Source: Planctomycetota bacterium
GTDB lineage: Bacteria > Planctomycetota > UBA1135 > GCA-002686595
Length of the DNA stretch: 57,362 nucleotides
Assembly: GCA_014237855.1 (NCBI GenBank)
Contig: JABACD010000028.1
Coordinates: forward strand, 1 to 57,362
Direction of reading: 5' to 3'
Shown: positions 17,619-24,990 of the stretch, piece after piece
Layout of the letters: each line of letters opens with the position of its first letter
Numbering within the stretch: the stretch's first letter is position 1
Translations under genes and position numbers: made by a program
The notes under the pieces: generated by a model
Seen by the model: the letters and a program-made list of their open reading frames with translations, nothing else
Database searches by the model: none
What the model was told of the DNA's origin: nothing

Positions 17619-19127
17619 TCACCTCCCGAGGGCTCGTCGTGCGGCGAGTACACCAGCGCCGCCGACGAAGGCGCCACCGGGGTGGCAGCCCGCACCACCG
17701 AGGAAGAGCCCCTCCAGGGGCGTCTCGTAGCGGCAGAGGGACAGGGCCGGCCGCTGCACCCAGAGCTGATCCAGGACCTCCTCGCCGCCATGCAGCTGTC
17801 CGCCGCGTAGACCGAATTCAGCCTCCAGGTCGACGGGCGTGAGCAGTCGCTCGCCGACCAGGGACTCGCGCGCTCCGGGCACGGCCGTCTCGAGGGCGGC
17901 CAGCAGGCGATCCCGCAGGTCGCCACGCGCGGCGTCGGTCCAGCCGCCGTCGAGCTCATGGGGTACCCCGTGCACGTGAATCGACAGGGTGCCAGGGCCC
18001 TCGGATTCGCGGCTCCAGTTGCGGATGTCGAGCCAGGGGCTTGCGGGCAGCTGGCGGTACTTCAGGGCGTCCGCGGCGCGCTCGAGTTCCTCGGGGGTGG
18101 AGGCAGTGATCAGTCGCTCGGCGCCACCAGGGAGCTCGATTGCTGAGGAGAAGGCGAGCAGGTACACCGCCGAGCTCCCGCGCATTCGCCAGCCCTCGAC
18201 CTCAGCCTCGACGTGCAGGGGGATCAAGCCGGGCTGGACCAGCTCCAGCAGCGTCCTCTTGGGGTCGAGGGTGGAGACCACCAGCCCCGCATCCACGCGG
18301 CGGCCGCCGGAGAGCTCGACGCTCTGAACCCCGGGCTGGGCGCTGCTGTCCGCATGGATTCTCTCGGGCTGAACACCCAGCTGCATCTGAACGCCCAGCT
18401 GATCGCAGCGAGCGACGAGCGCGCTGACGACGGCGGCCAGGCCCCCCTCGGGCTCGACCCCTCGACCAGCCTCCTGCATGAGGAGCATGGCCGTTGTCCC
18501 CGCAGCTCGTGGACCAACCACGGTGCCCGGCAGGGTCAGGGAGACCAGCCCAGCGCGCAGGGCGGGATCCTCGAAGTTCTCCTCCATCCAGTCCCAGGCG
18601 GGCATGGTGACGATTCGGAGCAGCTCCATCATGTCCTTCTCGCCCAGGGTGCGCAGCTTGAAGCCCTTACGCGCCAGGGAGAAGAGATCCATGACTCCGG
18701 GGTCAGCGGCCTCAGGCGGTGCATCGTCGAGCACCTCGCAGACAAGTGGTGCCATGCGATCGACCCAGGCTCGCCACCTGGCGTAGCTCCCGGTGTCCTG
18801 TCCGCCGGCGAGCGAGTGACGCAGGATCGTCAGGACCTCGCCATTGTCCCGCAGGACGTGCAGCGGGGACTCTCTGCCCTTCCACTTCAGCCCCAGCTGC
18901 TCCAGTCCGAGGCCCGCGATCAACTTGCGGCGGACAAGAGCCGTCTCGTTGAAGAGGCCTGGTACGTGATGTCCGGGGTGAAACTCGAGCGTGCCGCCGG
19001 CGCCACCGGGGTTCGTGAGGCCATCGAACAGATGAACCTCCTTGCCTGCTGCCGCAAGGGTTGCGGCGGCGGCCAGCCCCTCGATGTCAGCGCCCAGGAC
19101 AACCGCTCGTTCGGATCTCGTCGCCAT
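17619..19127 (-). CDS. FAD-dependent phytoene-desaturase/PYROXD2-like oxidoreductase (second copy)
   Basis: A flavin-dependent amine/carotenoid-oxidase-superfamily protein of about 502 residues. An N-terminal dinucleotide-binding region (AVVLGADIEGLAAAATLAAAGKEVHLFDG) is followed by a GGAGGTLEF stretch. The C-terminal FAD-closing motif is GLFLGGAGCHPGGAFVGGAGVLAAR. In the N-terminal FAD motif the usual GxGxxG reads GADIEG, so one glycine position is altered. The ATG at 19127 is one base after the stop of the first copy and gives a compact start; a longer frame opens at 19172. It is the third gene of the GcvT operon. There are no carotenoid genes around, so a carotenoid role is unlikely. Confidence 0.85.
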   Translation of the reverse strand: MATRSERAVVLGADIEGLAAAATLAAAGKEVHLFDGLTNPGGAGGTLEFHPGHHVPGLFNETALVRRKLIAGLGLEQLGLKWKGRESPLHVLRDNGEVLTILRHSLAGGQDTGSYARWRAWVDRMAPLVCEVLDDAPPEAADPGVMDLFSLARKGFKLRTLGEKDMMELLRIVTMPAWDWMEENFEDPALRAGLVSLTLPGTVVGPRAAGTTAMLLMQEAGRGVEPEGGLAAVVSALVARCDQLGVQMQLGVQPERIHADSSAQPGVQSVELSGGRRVDAGLVVSTLDPKRTLLELVQPGLIPLHVEAEVEGWRMRGSSAVYLLAFSSAIELPGGAERLITASTPEELERAADALKYRQLPASPWLDIRNWSRESEGPGTLSIHVHGVPHELDGGWTDAARGDLRDRLLAALETAVPGARESLVGERLLTPVDLEAEFGLRGGQLHGGEEVLDQLWVQRPALSLCRYETPLEGLFLGGAGCHPGGAFVGGAGVLAARRALGR

Positions 19128-19128
19128 C

Positions 19129-20718
19129 TCAGCTGCCCTCCGTTCCCAGCATGGCCTTGGCGCACAGGGCACCCGGTGCGCCCATCAGCCCGCCGCCGGG
19201 GTGGGCGCCGGAGCTGGCCAGCCACAGGTTGCGCACGGGAGTCCGGTAGCGCGCCCAGCCGGACATCGGTCGCTGGAAGGCCATCTGGTCCAGGGTCAGC
19301 TCCCCGTGGAAGATGTTGCCCTCGGTCAGGCCGAACTCCTCCTGAATGTCCCAGGGGGTCAGCACCTGCTTGTGCAGGATCATCTCGCGTAGTCCGGGGA
19401 TGTACTCCGCGAGGGTGTCGATGACGGTCTCTCCGAAGGCCTCGCGCTTGGAGGGCCAGTTCTCCGCGCCCTCGGTGATGTCGTAGGGAGCGTACTGCAC
19501 GAAGCAGGACATGACGTGCTTGCCGGCGGGGGCCACGCTGGGGTCGACCAGGGACGGGATCACGACATTGATGTAGGGGCGCCTGGAAAAGGTGCCGTAC
19601 TTGGCCTCGTCGTAGGCGCGCTCGAGGTAGTCGATACTGGGGGCGATGGCGATGTCACCACGCAGGTGTGCGTCACCGGGGCGGCAGGAGAACTCAGGCA
19701 GGCGATCGAGTGCCAGGTTGACCTTGCCCGAGCTGCCTCGGAAGCGGTAGCGCTGCAGGCTCTGGCTGAACTCGTCTGGCAGGTGCTCCTGGCCGACGAA
19801 TCCAAAGAAGGTGCGGCGCGGATCGCAGCCGGAGACCACCTGCTTGGCGCTCAGCTCATCGCCGTTCTCGAGCACGACGCCGGTGGCCTTGCCATGTTGC
19901 ATCATGATGTGATCGACCGAGGCCTCCGTGCGAATCTCTGCGCCGAAGTGGCGGGCCGAGCTGGCGATGGCGTTACTGACGCCGCCGGTGCCGCCGCGCT
20001 GGAAGCCCCAGGAGCGGAAGGCCCCGTCGATCTCGCCCATGTAGTGGTGCAGGAGCACGTAGGCGGTGCCCGGCGAGCGCACCCCGAGGAAGGTGCCGAT
20101 GATTCCACTGACCGACATGGGGGACTTGAGCACCTCGGATTCGAACCACTCGTCGAGGAAGTCCACGGCGCTCATGGTGAGTAGCTTCAAGCGCAGCTCC
20201 ATCTGGTCCACCGTGGCGTCGCCAAAGTGTCGGCCGAGACGTAGCAGGTTCATCAGCTCCTTGGGATTGAAGCTGGCGGGCTCGGGCGCCGGTGAGTCGA
20301 TGATCGGTCGCACGAAGCGTCCGATCTTGCTCATGGCCTGGCTGAACTCGCCCATGACCTCTGCGTCGTGGCGGCTGAAGCGCGAGACCTCGTCCCGTGT
20401 CAGCTCCCCGTCAGACCAGCGGCACAGATCGCGGCCGTCAGGCAGGGGGAGGTAGGAGGACTCCAGCGGGATCAGGTCGAGCCCGAAGCGCGAGAGCTCC
20501 AGGTCCCGGATGATCCATGGCCGCAGCAGGCTGACCACGTAAGAGCACACCGAGTAGGTGAAGCCCGGATGGATCTCCTCGCTGACGGCAGCCCCCCCCA
20601 GGACATGCCTGCGCTCGAGCACCAGCACGCGTTGGCCGGCCTTGGCCAGGTAGGCGGCGCAGACGAGGCCGTTATGACCTCCGCCGACGATGATCGCGTC
20701 GTAGTCGTGGCTGGCCAT
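19129..20718 (-). CDS. FAD-dependent PYROXD2/CrtI-like oxidoreductase (first copy)
   Basis: A 529-residue flavoprotein. The N-terminal FAD motif is AIIVGGGHNGLVCAAYLAKAG, followed by LERRHVLGGAAVSEE. The C-terminal motif is NLWLASSGAHPGGGLMGAPGALCAK. This arrangement matches the NAD(P)/FAD-dependent oxidoreductases related to mammalian PYROXD2 and to phytoene desaturases. Its ATG shares one base with the stop of the GcvT-like gene (TGATG), so translation is coupled. A paralogue of similar length follows after one base, suggesting a heterodimer or two successive oxidations. The substrate is unknown; the GcvT partner points to an N-methyl or S-methyl compound. Confidence 0.87.
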   Translation of the reverse strand: MASHDYDAIIVGGGHNGLVCAAYLAKAGQRVLVLERRHVLGGAAVSEEIHPGFTYSVCSYVVSLLRPWIIRDLELSRFGLDLIPLESSYLPLPDGRDLCRWSDGELTRDEVSRFSRHDAEVMGEFSQAMSKIGRFVRPIIDSPAPEPASFNPKELMNLLRLGRHFGDATVDQMELRLKLLTMSAVDFLDEWFESEVLKSPMSVSGIIGTFLGVRSPGTAYVLLHHYMGEIDGAFRSWGFQRGGTGGVSNAIASSARHFGAEIRTEASVDHIMMQHGKATGVVLENGDELSAKQVVSGCDPRRTFFGFVGQEHLPDEFSQSLQRYRFRGSSGKVNLALDRLPEFSCRPGDAHLRGDIAIAPSIDYLERAYDEAKYGTFSRRPYINVVIPSLVDPSVAPAGKHVMSCFVQYAPYDITEGAENWPSKREAFGETVIDTLAEYIPGLREMILHKQVLTPWDIQEEFGLTEGNIFHGELTLDQMAFQRPMSGWARYRTPVRNLWLASSGAHPGGGLMGAPGALCAKAMLGTEGS

Positions 20719-21917
20719 CAGGCTTTCTTGCGCTCGGGATCGAAGAAGGGAGTCGGGCGCACGGTTGCCGCCGCCCGGTGACGTTCGTATTCGCAGGTGA
20801 CCTCGATCTCGAGGCGGGTGCCGGGCCTGGAGAGCGAGGCGTCCACGGTGCCCAGGGCCAGGTACTTCTTGAGGGTCGGTGACCAGGTGCGGCTGGTCGC
20901 GTAGCCGACCTGCTGACCGTGCTCGTAGAGCGGCGCGCCCGCTCGGCAGGTCTCGGCCGTCAGATGGGGGGCCAGCCCAAAGCTCTCATAGATGGCCTCG
21001 AAGTCATCCCAGTCGACCTCCAGCCCCACGAGCTTCCTTCGCGGGCCTTCGATCTTCTCCTGACGGAGGGCAGCTTGCCCCACGAATGGATCTCGCTCGA
21101 GCTGCACCATCCAGTCGAAGCCCAGCTCGTAGGGAGTCGATTTCTGCTTCTCGATGAAGGCGCTCCTGGCAGAGGTGTAGTCCACACCATTCAAGAGGAA
21201 GCCGGCCTCGACTCGTGAGACATCAAGAGCATCCAGCCCCATGGGCAAGAGCCCCAGGGGTGTGCCGCTCTCCATCACCGCATCGTAGACCCGGAGCGCG
21301 TCTGCAGAGTCCATCCAGAGTTCGTAGCCGAGGTCACCCGTGTAGCCCGTGCGGGTGACGACTCCTTCGACCTCAGGGCCCTCGACTGCATAGCGTACCG
21401 GCATGGCCCGGAAGAACTTGAGTTCGTCGATGCCGTTGCCGACCACAGGACGCAGCACTTCGCGGGAGAGCGGGCCCTGCAGGGCGAGAGCTGCGACCTC
21501 GCGCGTGACATCTGTCATGGTGACATCCAGGCCTCGCGAATTGCGATGGATCCAGGCCAGCGCCGGGTCAGCGGAGGTCAGTCTGAAGTGGTCGTCGGCG
21601 AGCTTGGTGACGGTGCCATCGTCGAGGACCTTGCCGTGCTCGTCGCACCAGCAGACGTAGCTCACGCGACCGACGCTGTGCCTTGAGTAGTCACGCACGG
21701 TGACCCGCGAGAGCAGGTCAGCTGCGTTTGATCCGCGCACCTCGTACTTGTAGAGGGGCGTGGCATCCATCAGGGTGGCCTGGTGGCGTAGCGCGTAGTA
21801 CTCGCGGTCGTGATAGGTGTCGTAGCGACACACCGCATAGCAGCCAGCCCACTCCTTGTAGGCCATGCTGGTGCAGAGTTCGCTCGTGCGTGGATGGAAG
21901 GGGGTGGGGCGCGGCAT
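20718..21917 (-). CDS. GcvT-like folate-dependent aminomethyltransferase/demethylase
   Basis: A 399-residue protein of the glycine-cleavage T-protein family. It has the N-terminal folate-binding GcvT domain (MDATPLYKYEVRGSNAADLL, HGKVLDDGTVTKL with the catalytic Asp position, and GYTGDLGYELWM) and a C-terminal GcvT barrel domain (KLVGLEVD, GQQVGYATSRTWSPTLKKYLALG). It is unlikely to be true GcvT because gcvH and gcvP are absent and two flavoproteins follow directly. Family members in this setting (DmdA, sarcosine and dimethylglycine enzymes) move a methyl group to tetrahydrofolate. ATG at 21917 is taken; an ATG at 21866 is possible. Palindromes lie 35 and 59 bases upstream. Confidence 0.88.
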   Translation of the reverse strand: MPRPTPFHPRTSELCTSMAYKEWAGCYAVCRYDTYHDREYYALRHQATLMDATPLYKYEVRGSNAADLLSRVTVRDYSRHSVGRVSYVCWCDEHGKVLDDGTVTKLADDHFRLTSADPALAWIHRNSRGLDVTMTDVTREVAALALQGPLSREVLRPVVGNGIDELKFFRAMPVRYAVEGPEVEGVVTRTGYTGDLGYELWMDSADALRVYDAVMESGTPLGLLPMGLDALDVSRVEAGFLLNGVDYTSARSAFIEKQKSTPYELGFDWMVQLERDPFVGQAALRQEKIEGPRRKLVGLEVDWDDFEAIYESFGLAPHLTAETCRAGAPLYEHGQQVGYATSRTWSPTLKKYLALGTVDASLSRPGTRLEIEVTCEYERHRAAATVRPTPFFDPERKKA

Positions 21918-21951
21918 GGCGGCGAAAGCTATGACGCTCCGGGGAATCCCT

Positions 21952-21967
21952 CAAGAGGAATCTCTTG
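21952..21967. promoter_or_regulatory. Inverted repeat upstream of GcvT operon (proximal)
   Basis: CAAGAG (21952-21957) and CTCTTG (21962-21967) are exact inverted arms around gaat. They lie 35 bases upstream of the GcvT-like start, in promoter or leader position for the minus-strand operon. Confidence 0.4.
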
Positions 21968-21975
21968 CGGCTTGG

Positions 21976-21990
21976 TTTCATACTATGAAA
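21976..21990. promoter_or_regulatory. Perfect 15-bp palindrome upstream of GcvT operon
   Basis: TTTCATACTATGAAA reads as seven-base perfect arms around a single C. It lies 59 bases upstream of the GcvT-like start codon and nine bases beyond a second inverted repeat. A dimeric regulator such as the nearby IclR protein is a candidate ligand. It does not resemble the G/C palindrome at the IclR/Rieske spacer. Confidence 0.5.
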
Positions 21991-22101
21991 TCGCCCTTGG
22001 GCCGCATTTCTGGGCGATGGATGGGGATCCAGGGGGCGGGTGCTCCGGAGAAGTTGGCTGCCCGTCCATATGGTGGTCAAGGGCTTGGGGCCCCGGGAGG
22101 C

Positions 22102-22968
22102 TCAGTCTCCCGGGCCCAGGGAGAGCTGGGCCAGCACCGGAAAGTGATCGCTTGGATACTGACCGTTCTCCTGGTGGGTCGCGATCCAGGCCCTGTGGAC
22201 CTTCCAGTTGCCGCGGTACAGGATCCAGTCGATGCGACTCCCATCCGGTCTTGGCTTGCGGTATCCGCCAAAGGTGGCGTAGGCGGGACCACGCTCTGCG
22301 GCGGTCAGCCAGGAATCGGCAAAAGCATCCTCACCGACCAGGTGCCGGTGGGGTGGGCTGTCCTCGCGTGCATTGAAGTCTCCAACGAGCAGGGTGGGGA
22401 TCGAGTCGAATCGCTCGCGTGCATGATCCAGGATCAGCCTTGCACTCTTCAGTCTGGCCTCAGCGACCTGGTGGTCGAAGTGGGTGTTGTAGATCACCAG
22501 GAGGGTCTCGCTCTCTCGATCGAGCAGTCGTGCCCAGGTCACCATGCGCTTGTTGGTGTTGCCCCAGGTGGCCGAGCCGATGCGATCAGGTGTGTCGGAC
22601 AGCCAGAAGTGATCGAACTCGAGCAGCTCGAAGCGAGCTCGCCTGTAGAAGATCGCCCCGAACTCGCCATGGCTACCGCCCTCTCGGCCGAGGCCGATCC
22701 AGGCGTACTCGGGCAGCGCCCTCTCCAGGTCGCGGACCTGTCGCCAGAGTCCCTCCTGTGTACCAATCAGGTCAGGGGCCTCCAGACGTATCTGGGCCAC
22801 ACAGACGGGAAGGCGCTCGCCCCACGAGTTGGGGGCCTGGTCCGAGGCATAGCGCAGATTGAAGCTCATCACCCTCAGGCCCGGTCCTGTCGAGCTGTCA
22901 AGGCTTGCCGGCTGGGCGGGAAAGATGCTCGTGATGAGACACAGAATGGCGGGAAGCAAGATCCTCAT
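22102..22968 (-). CDS. Secreted endonuclease/exonuclease/phosphatase-fold protein
   Basis: This protein has an N-terminal signal peptide (MRILLPAILCLITSIFPAQPA) from the ATG at 22968; a frame opening at 22995 adds nine residues ahead of it. The EEP fold motifs are VMSFNLRY, DLIGTQEG with the metal-binding Glu, NTHFDH with the catalytic His, VGDFNARED, RIDWILYRG and SDHFPVLAQL at the end. About 288 residues is typical. EEP proteins cleave phosphodiesters in nucleic acids, phospholipids or inositides; export implies an extracellular or periplasmic substrate. It follows the GT39 gene by ~58 bases on the same strand. The substrate cannot be assigned. Confidence 0.87.
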   Translation of the reverse strand: MRILLPAILCLITSIFPAQPASLDSSTGPGLRVMSFNLRYASDQAPNSWGERLPVCVAQIRLEAPDLIGTQEGLWRQVRDLERALPEYAWIGLGREGGSHGEFGAIFYRRARFELLEFDHFWLSDTPDRIGSATWGNTNKRMVTWARLLDRESETLLVIYNTHFDHQVAEARLKSARLILDHARERFDSIPTLLVGDFNAREDSPPHRHLVGEDAFADSWLTAAERGPAYATFGGYRKPRPDGSRIDWILYRGNWKVHRAWIATHQENGQYPSDHFPVLAQLSLGPGD

Positions 22969-23026
22969 GGACCCCTTGTACACCCACGGCGCCATTGCTG
23001 CGAGGGACCAGCAGTCGGGACGAACC

Positions 23027-24685
23027 TTATGGGCGCTGGAGGTCGCGGACCTTGAAGATCGTCAGGCCACGCAAGTCCCGACGATCCAGCTCCTCGAAGC
23101 GATCCCCCTCGACCAGGGCCTGGACACGGCCAGCGCCAGTGGGATGCCAGAGATTGTCCAGCAGGTACAGGATCCCGTCCCTACCGGGCTCCTCTGACTC
23201 CACTGACGGAGGGATTGCCTCGCCAAGGGGCAGGATGAAGAGCCTCGTGTTCCGGTGGAGCTCGGCCTTCTGAGTCTCGAATTCCTCCGCGACACTCGTG
23301 GCGTAGCCAGCTAGCAGTCCGCCGAGACCCTCGCCCAGCACGTCCTTGAAGCCCTCGATACCCCGCTTGGCCGAGTCGACCGAGGGCTCGAGATTCCTGG
23401 CGTCCTGGATGCGAGCATCGTAGTAGGGCAGGCTCCGGCAGTTGGGCATTCCGGAGTAGATCGGTCTACCCCCGGCACCCTCGTCGAGCTCTTCGGCGAA
23501 GTAGAGCGCCGCCGAACGCCAGTCTTGATGAGGCTTGTACACCGTCCAGTGATCCTCGAACTGGTAGAAGGCCACCAGATTTGCAATCGAGAGCAGGGCC
23601 ACGATCACCACCGCACTTCCTCTCAACAGAGGCCTCAGGGATGCGATTCCCAGGCAGATGATCATCAAGAAGAACGGGAGTGATGGCAGCAGGCTGCGCT
23701 CGATGTAGGTGTTCGGCATCCCGATGAGCGGGAGTACGAACAGGAAGACTGGCAGGCAGAGGAAGTTCGCCAGCAGCAGTAGTCCCGTGGAGTTCTGCTC
23801 ACGCCGACGCCAGAGTTCGAGGAGGCCAAGACCGAACAGCAGGACCCCGACAACCTGTGCGAAGAGCCATGCAAGCTGGCGCGGGTGGCCTGACTCTCCG
23901 TCGATCGCGGCCGGCAGGCTGTTGCCTGTCCAGCACCACTCGAAGAGGAAGCGATAGACCTCCAATGGGCTCAGAGGACGCAGGTAACCCTGGGACGTCT
24001 GGAATCCGATCAGCGCAGCCTTGCCTGAGACCCAGGCTGCTATCAACAAGAGGCCGACTCCGTTGATCCACACGACTGCACGCGGGGTACGTGCGCTCCA
24101 GTTCATGCGTGGAGCCGCCAGGGCAATCAGGGCGAAGAGCAGGACGTAGATGGCCAGGTAGTAGTGCAGGGCGAGCATCACCGCGATCACAGTCGCGTAG
24201 AGCCAATAACCACGACGGCTCAGCTGCCCGTCCAGGATTCGCATGAAGAGCTCGATGGCGAGGAGCGCGAAGAAGAGCATCGGCGCGTAGAGCCGTCCCT
24301 CGATCGAGTACCAGATGTGCACAGGTGAGACCGCCAGCAGGGCAACGGTGCCCCTGGCCGCGTCGAGCCCGACGAAGCGTCGTGCCAGCAGGAATGCCAG
24401 GGGCAGGGATCCCAGCCCGGCCAGAAGGGAAGGGATTCGAAGGGAGAGCTCGGAGTCCCCAAAGATGCCATTCCAGGCGTGCGCGAAGAGCAGGTAGAGC
24501 GGGGGGTGGATGTCGATGTGGATCGTCGACAGCAGCTGCTCCCAGGTGCCAATTCTCTGATCAGACATGCAGGCCTCGTCAAACCAGAGGCTCTGATTGA
24601 GATTGGGAAGGCGCAGGAGCAGTGCCAGGAGTACCAGGGCTAGCAGCGTCAAGCGCACGCCTCTGTCGGACTTGTCGGTCACCAT
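23027..24685 (-). CDS. GT39/ArnT-like integral membrane glycosyltransferase
   Basis: This 552-residue protein begins with a membrane segment (RLTLLALVLLALLLRLP) and then the acidic LNQSLWFDEACMS motif, equivalent to the catalytic loop Asp-Glu of PMT/ArnT/GT-C glycosyltransferases. About ten further hydrophobic helices follow (for example GLGSLPLAFLLARRFVG and ALHYYLAIYVLLFALIAL), ending in a soluble C-terminal region of ~150 residues. The IHPPLYLLFAHAW segment is typical of the family. Such enzymes transfer sugars from polyprenyl-phosphate donors to lipids or proteins in the periplasm. Donor and acceptor are unknown. It is the upstream gene of a pair with the EEP protein. Confidence 0.87.
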   Translation of the reverse strand: MVTDKSDRGVRLTLLALVLLALLLRLPNLNQSLWFDEACMSDQRIGTWEQLLSTIHIDIHPPLYLLFAHAWNGIFGDSELSLRIPSLLAGLGSLPLAFLLARRFVGLDAARGTVALLAVSPVHIWYSIEGRLYAPMLFFALLAIELFMRILDGQLSRRGYWLYATVIAVMLALHYYLAIYVLLFALIALAAPRMNWSARTPRAVVWINGVGLLLIAAWVSGKAALIGFQTSQGYLRPLSPLEVYRFLFEWCWTGNSLPAAIDGESGHPRQLAWLFAQVVGVLLFGLGLLELWRRREQNSTGLLLLANFLCLPVFLFVLPLIGMPNTYIERSLLPSLPFFLMIICLGIASLRPLLRGSAVVIVALLSIANLVAFYQFEDHWTVYKPHQDWRSAALYFAEELDEGAGGRPIYSGMPNCRSLPYYDARIQDARNLEPSVDSAKRGIEGFKDVLGEGLGGLLAGYATSVAEEFETQKAELHRNTRLFILPLGEAIPPSVESEEPGRDGILYLLDNLWHPTGAGRVQALVEGDRFEELDRRDLRGLTIFKVRDLQRP

Positions 24686-24990
24686 GCTCCTCTAGCTGGG
24701 CCTGGATGGGCAACGCCCCCTGCCAGGAGGGCTCTTGAACTCCATGACGAGCGCTCGCGGTAGGGTCCACTGCTTGGATTCATCGCCTGCACGCTCTCGT
24801 GGGGGATGTCCGGCATTGTAGTCCTCTCAAACTGGCTCGATCCACCCCATGGCTGGCAAGCTCTTGCCCGGATTCCCAGCAGATGATCAGCCGTGGAGTG
24901 GCTTCCAGCAGACGCGCAGGTCTTCCTGAACGTGATCGACCGCCCGATTCGAGGAGAACCGGGCGGTCGATCACGAGTTGAATCTCAGAC
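24686..24990. other. Intergenic stretch with terminator-like hairpin
   Basis: About 305 bases separate the glycosyltransferase start from the stop of the FG-GAP gene. No coding sequence is recognised. It should contain the glycosyltransferase promoter. Its only clear element is the hairpin at 24931-24975. Confidence 0.45.
24931..24975 (-). terminator. Probable terminator hairpin after FG-GAP gene
   Basis: A perfect 16-bp stem, cgtgatcgaccgcccg (24931-24946) with cgggcggtcgatcacg (24960-24975), closes a 13-base loop. It starts 16 bases beyond the stop of the minus-strand FG-GAP gene. No T tract follows (minus strand continues TTCAGG), so it would be an atypical terminator or a 3'-end stabiliser. 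Confidence 0.55.

Noticed and set aside
17619..20718. Carotenoid biosynthesis by the two CrtI-like proteins
   Set aside because: No phytoene synthase or other carotenoid gene is nearby and the operon partner is a GcvT-like protein, which points elsewhere.
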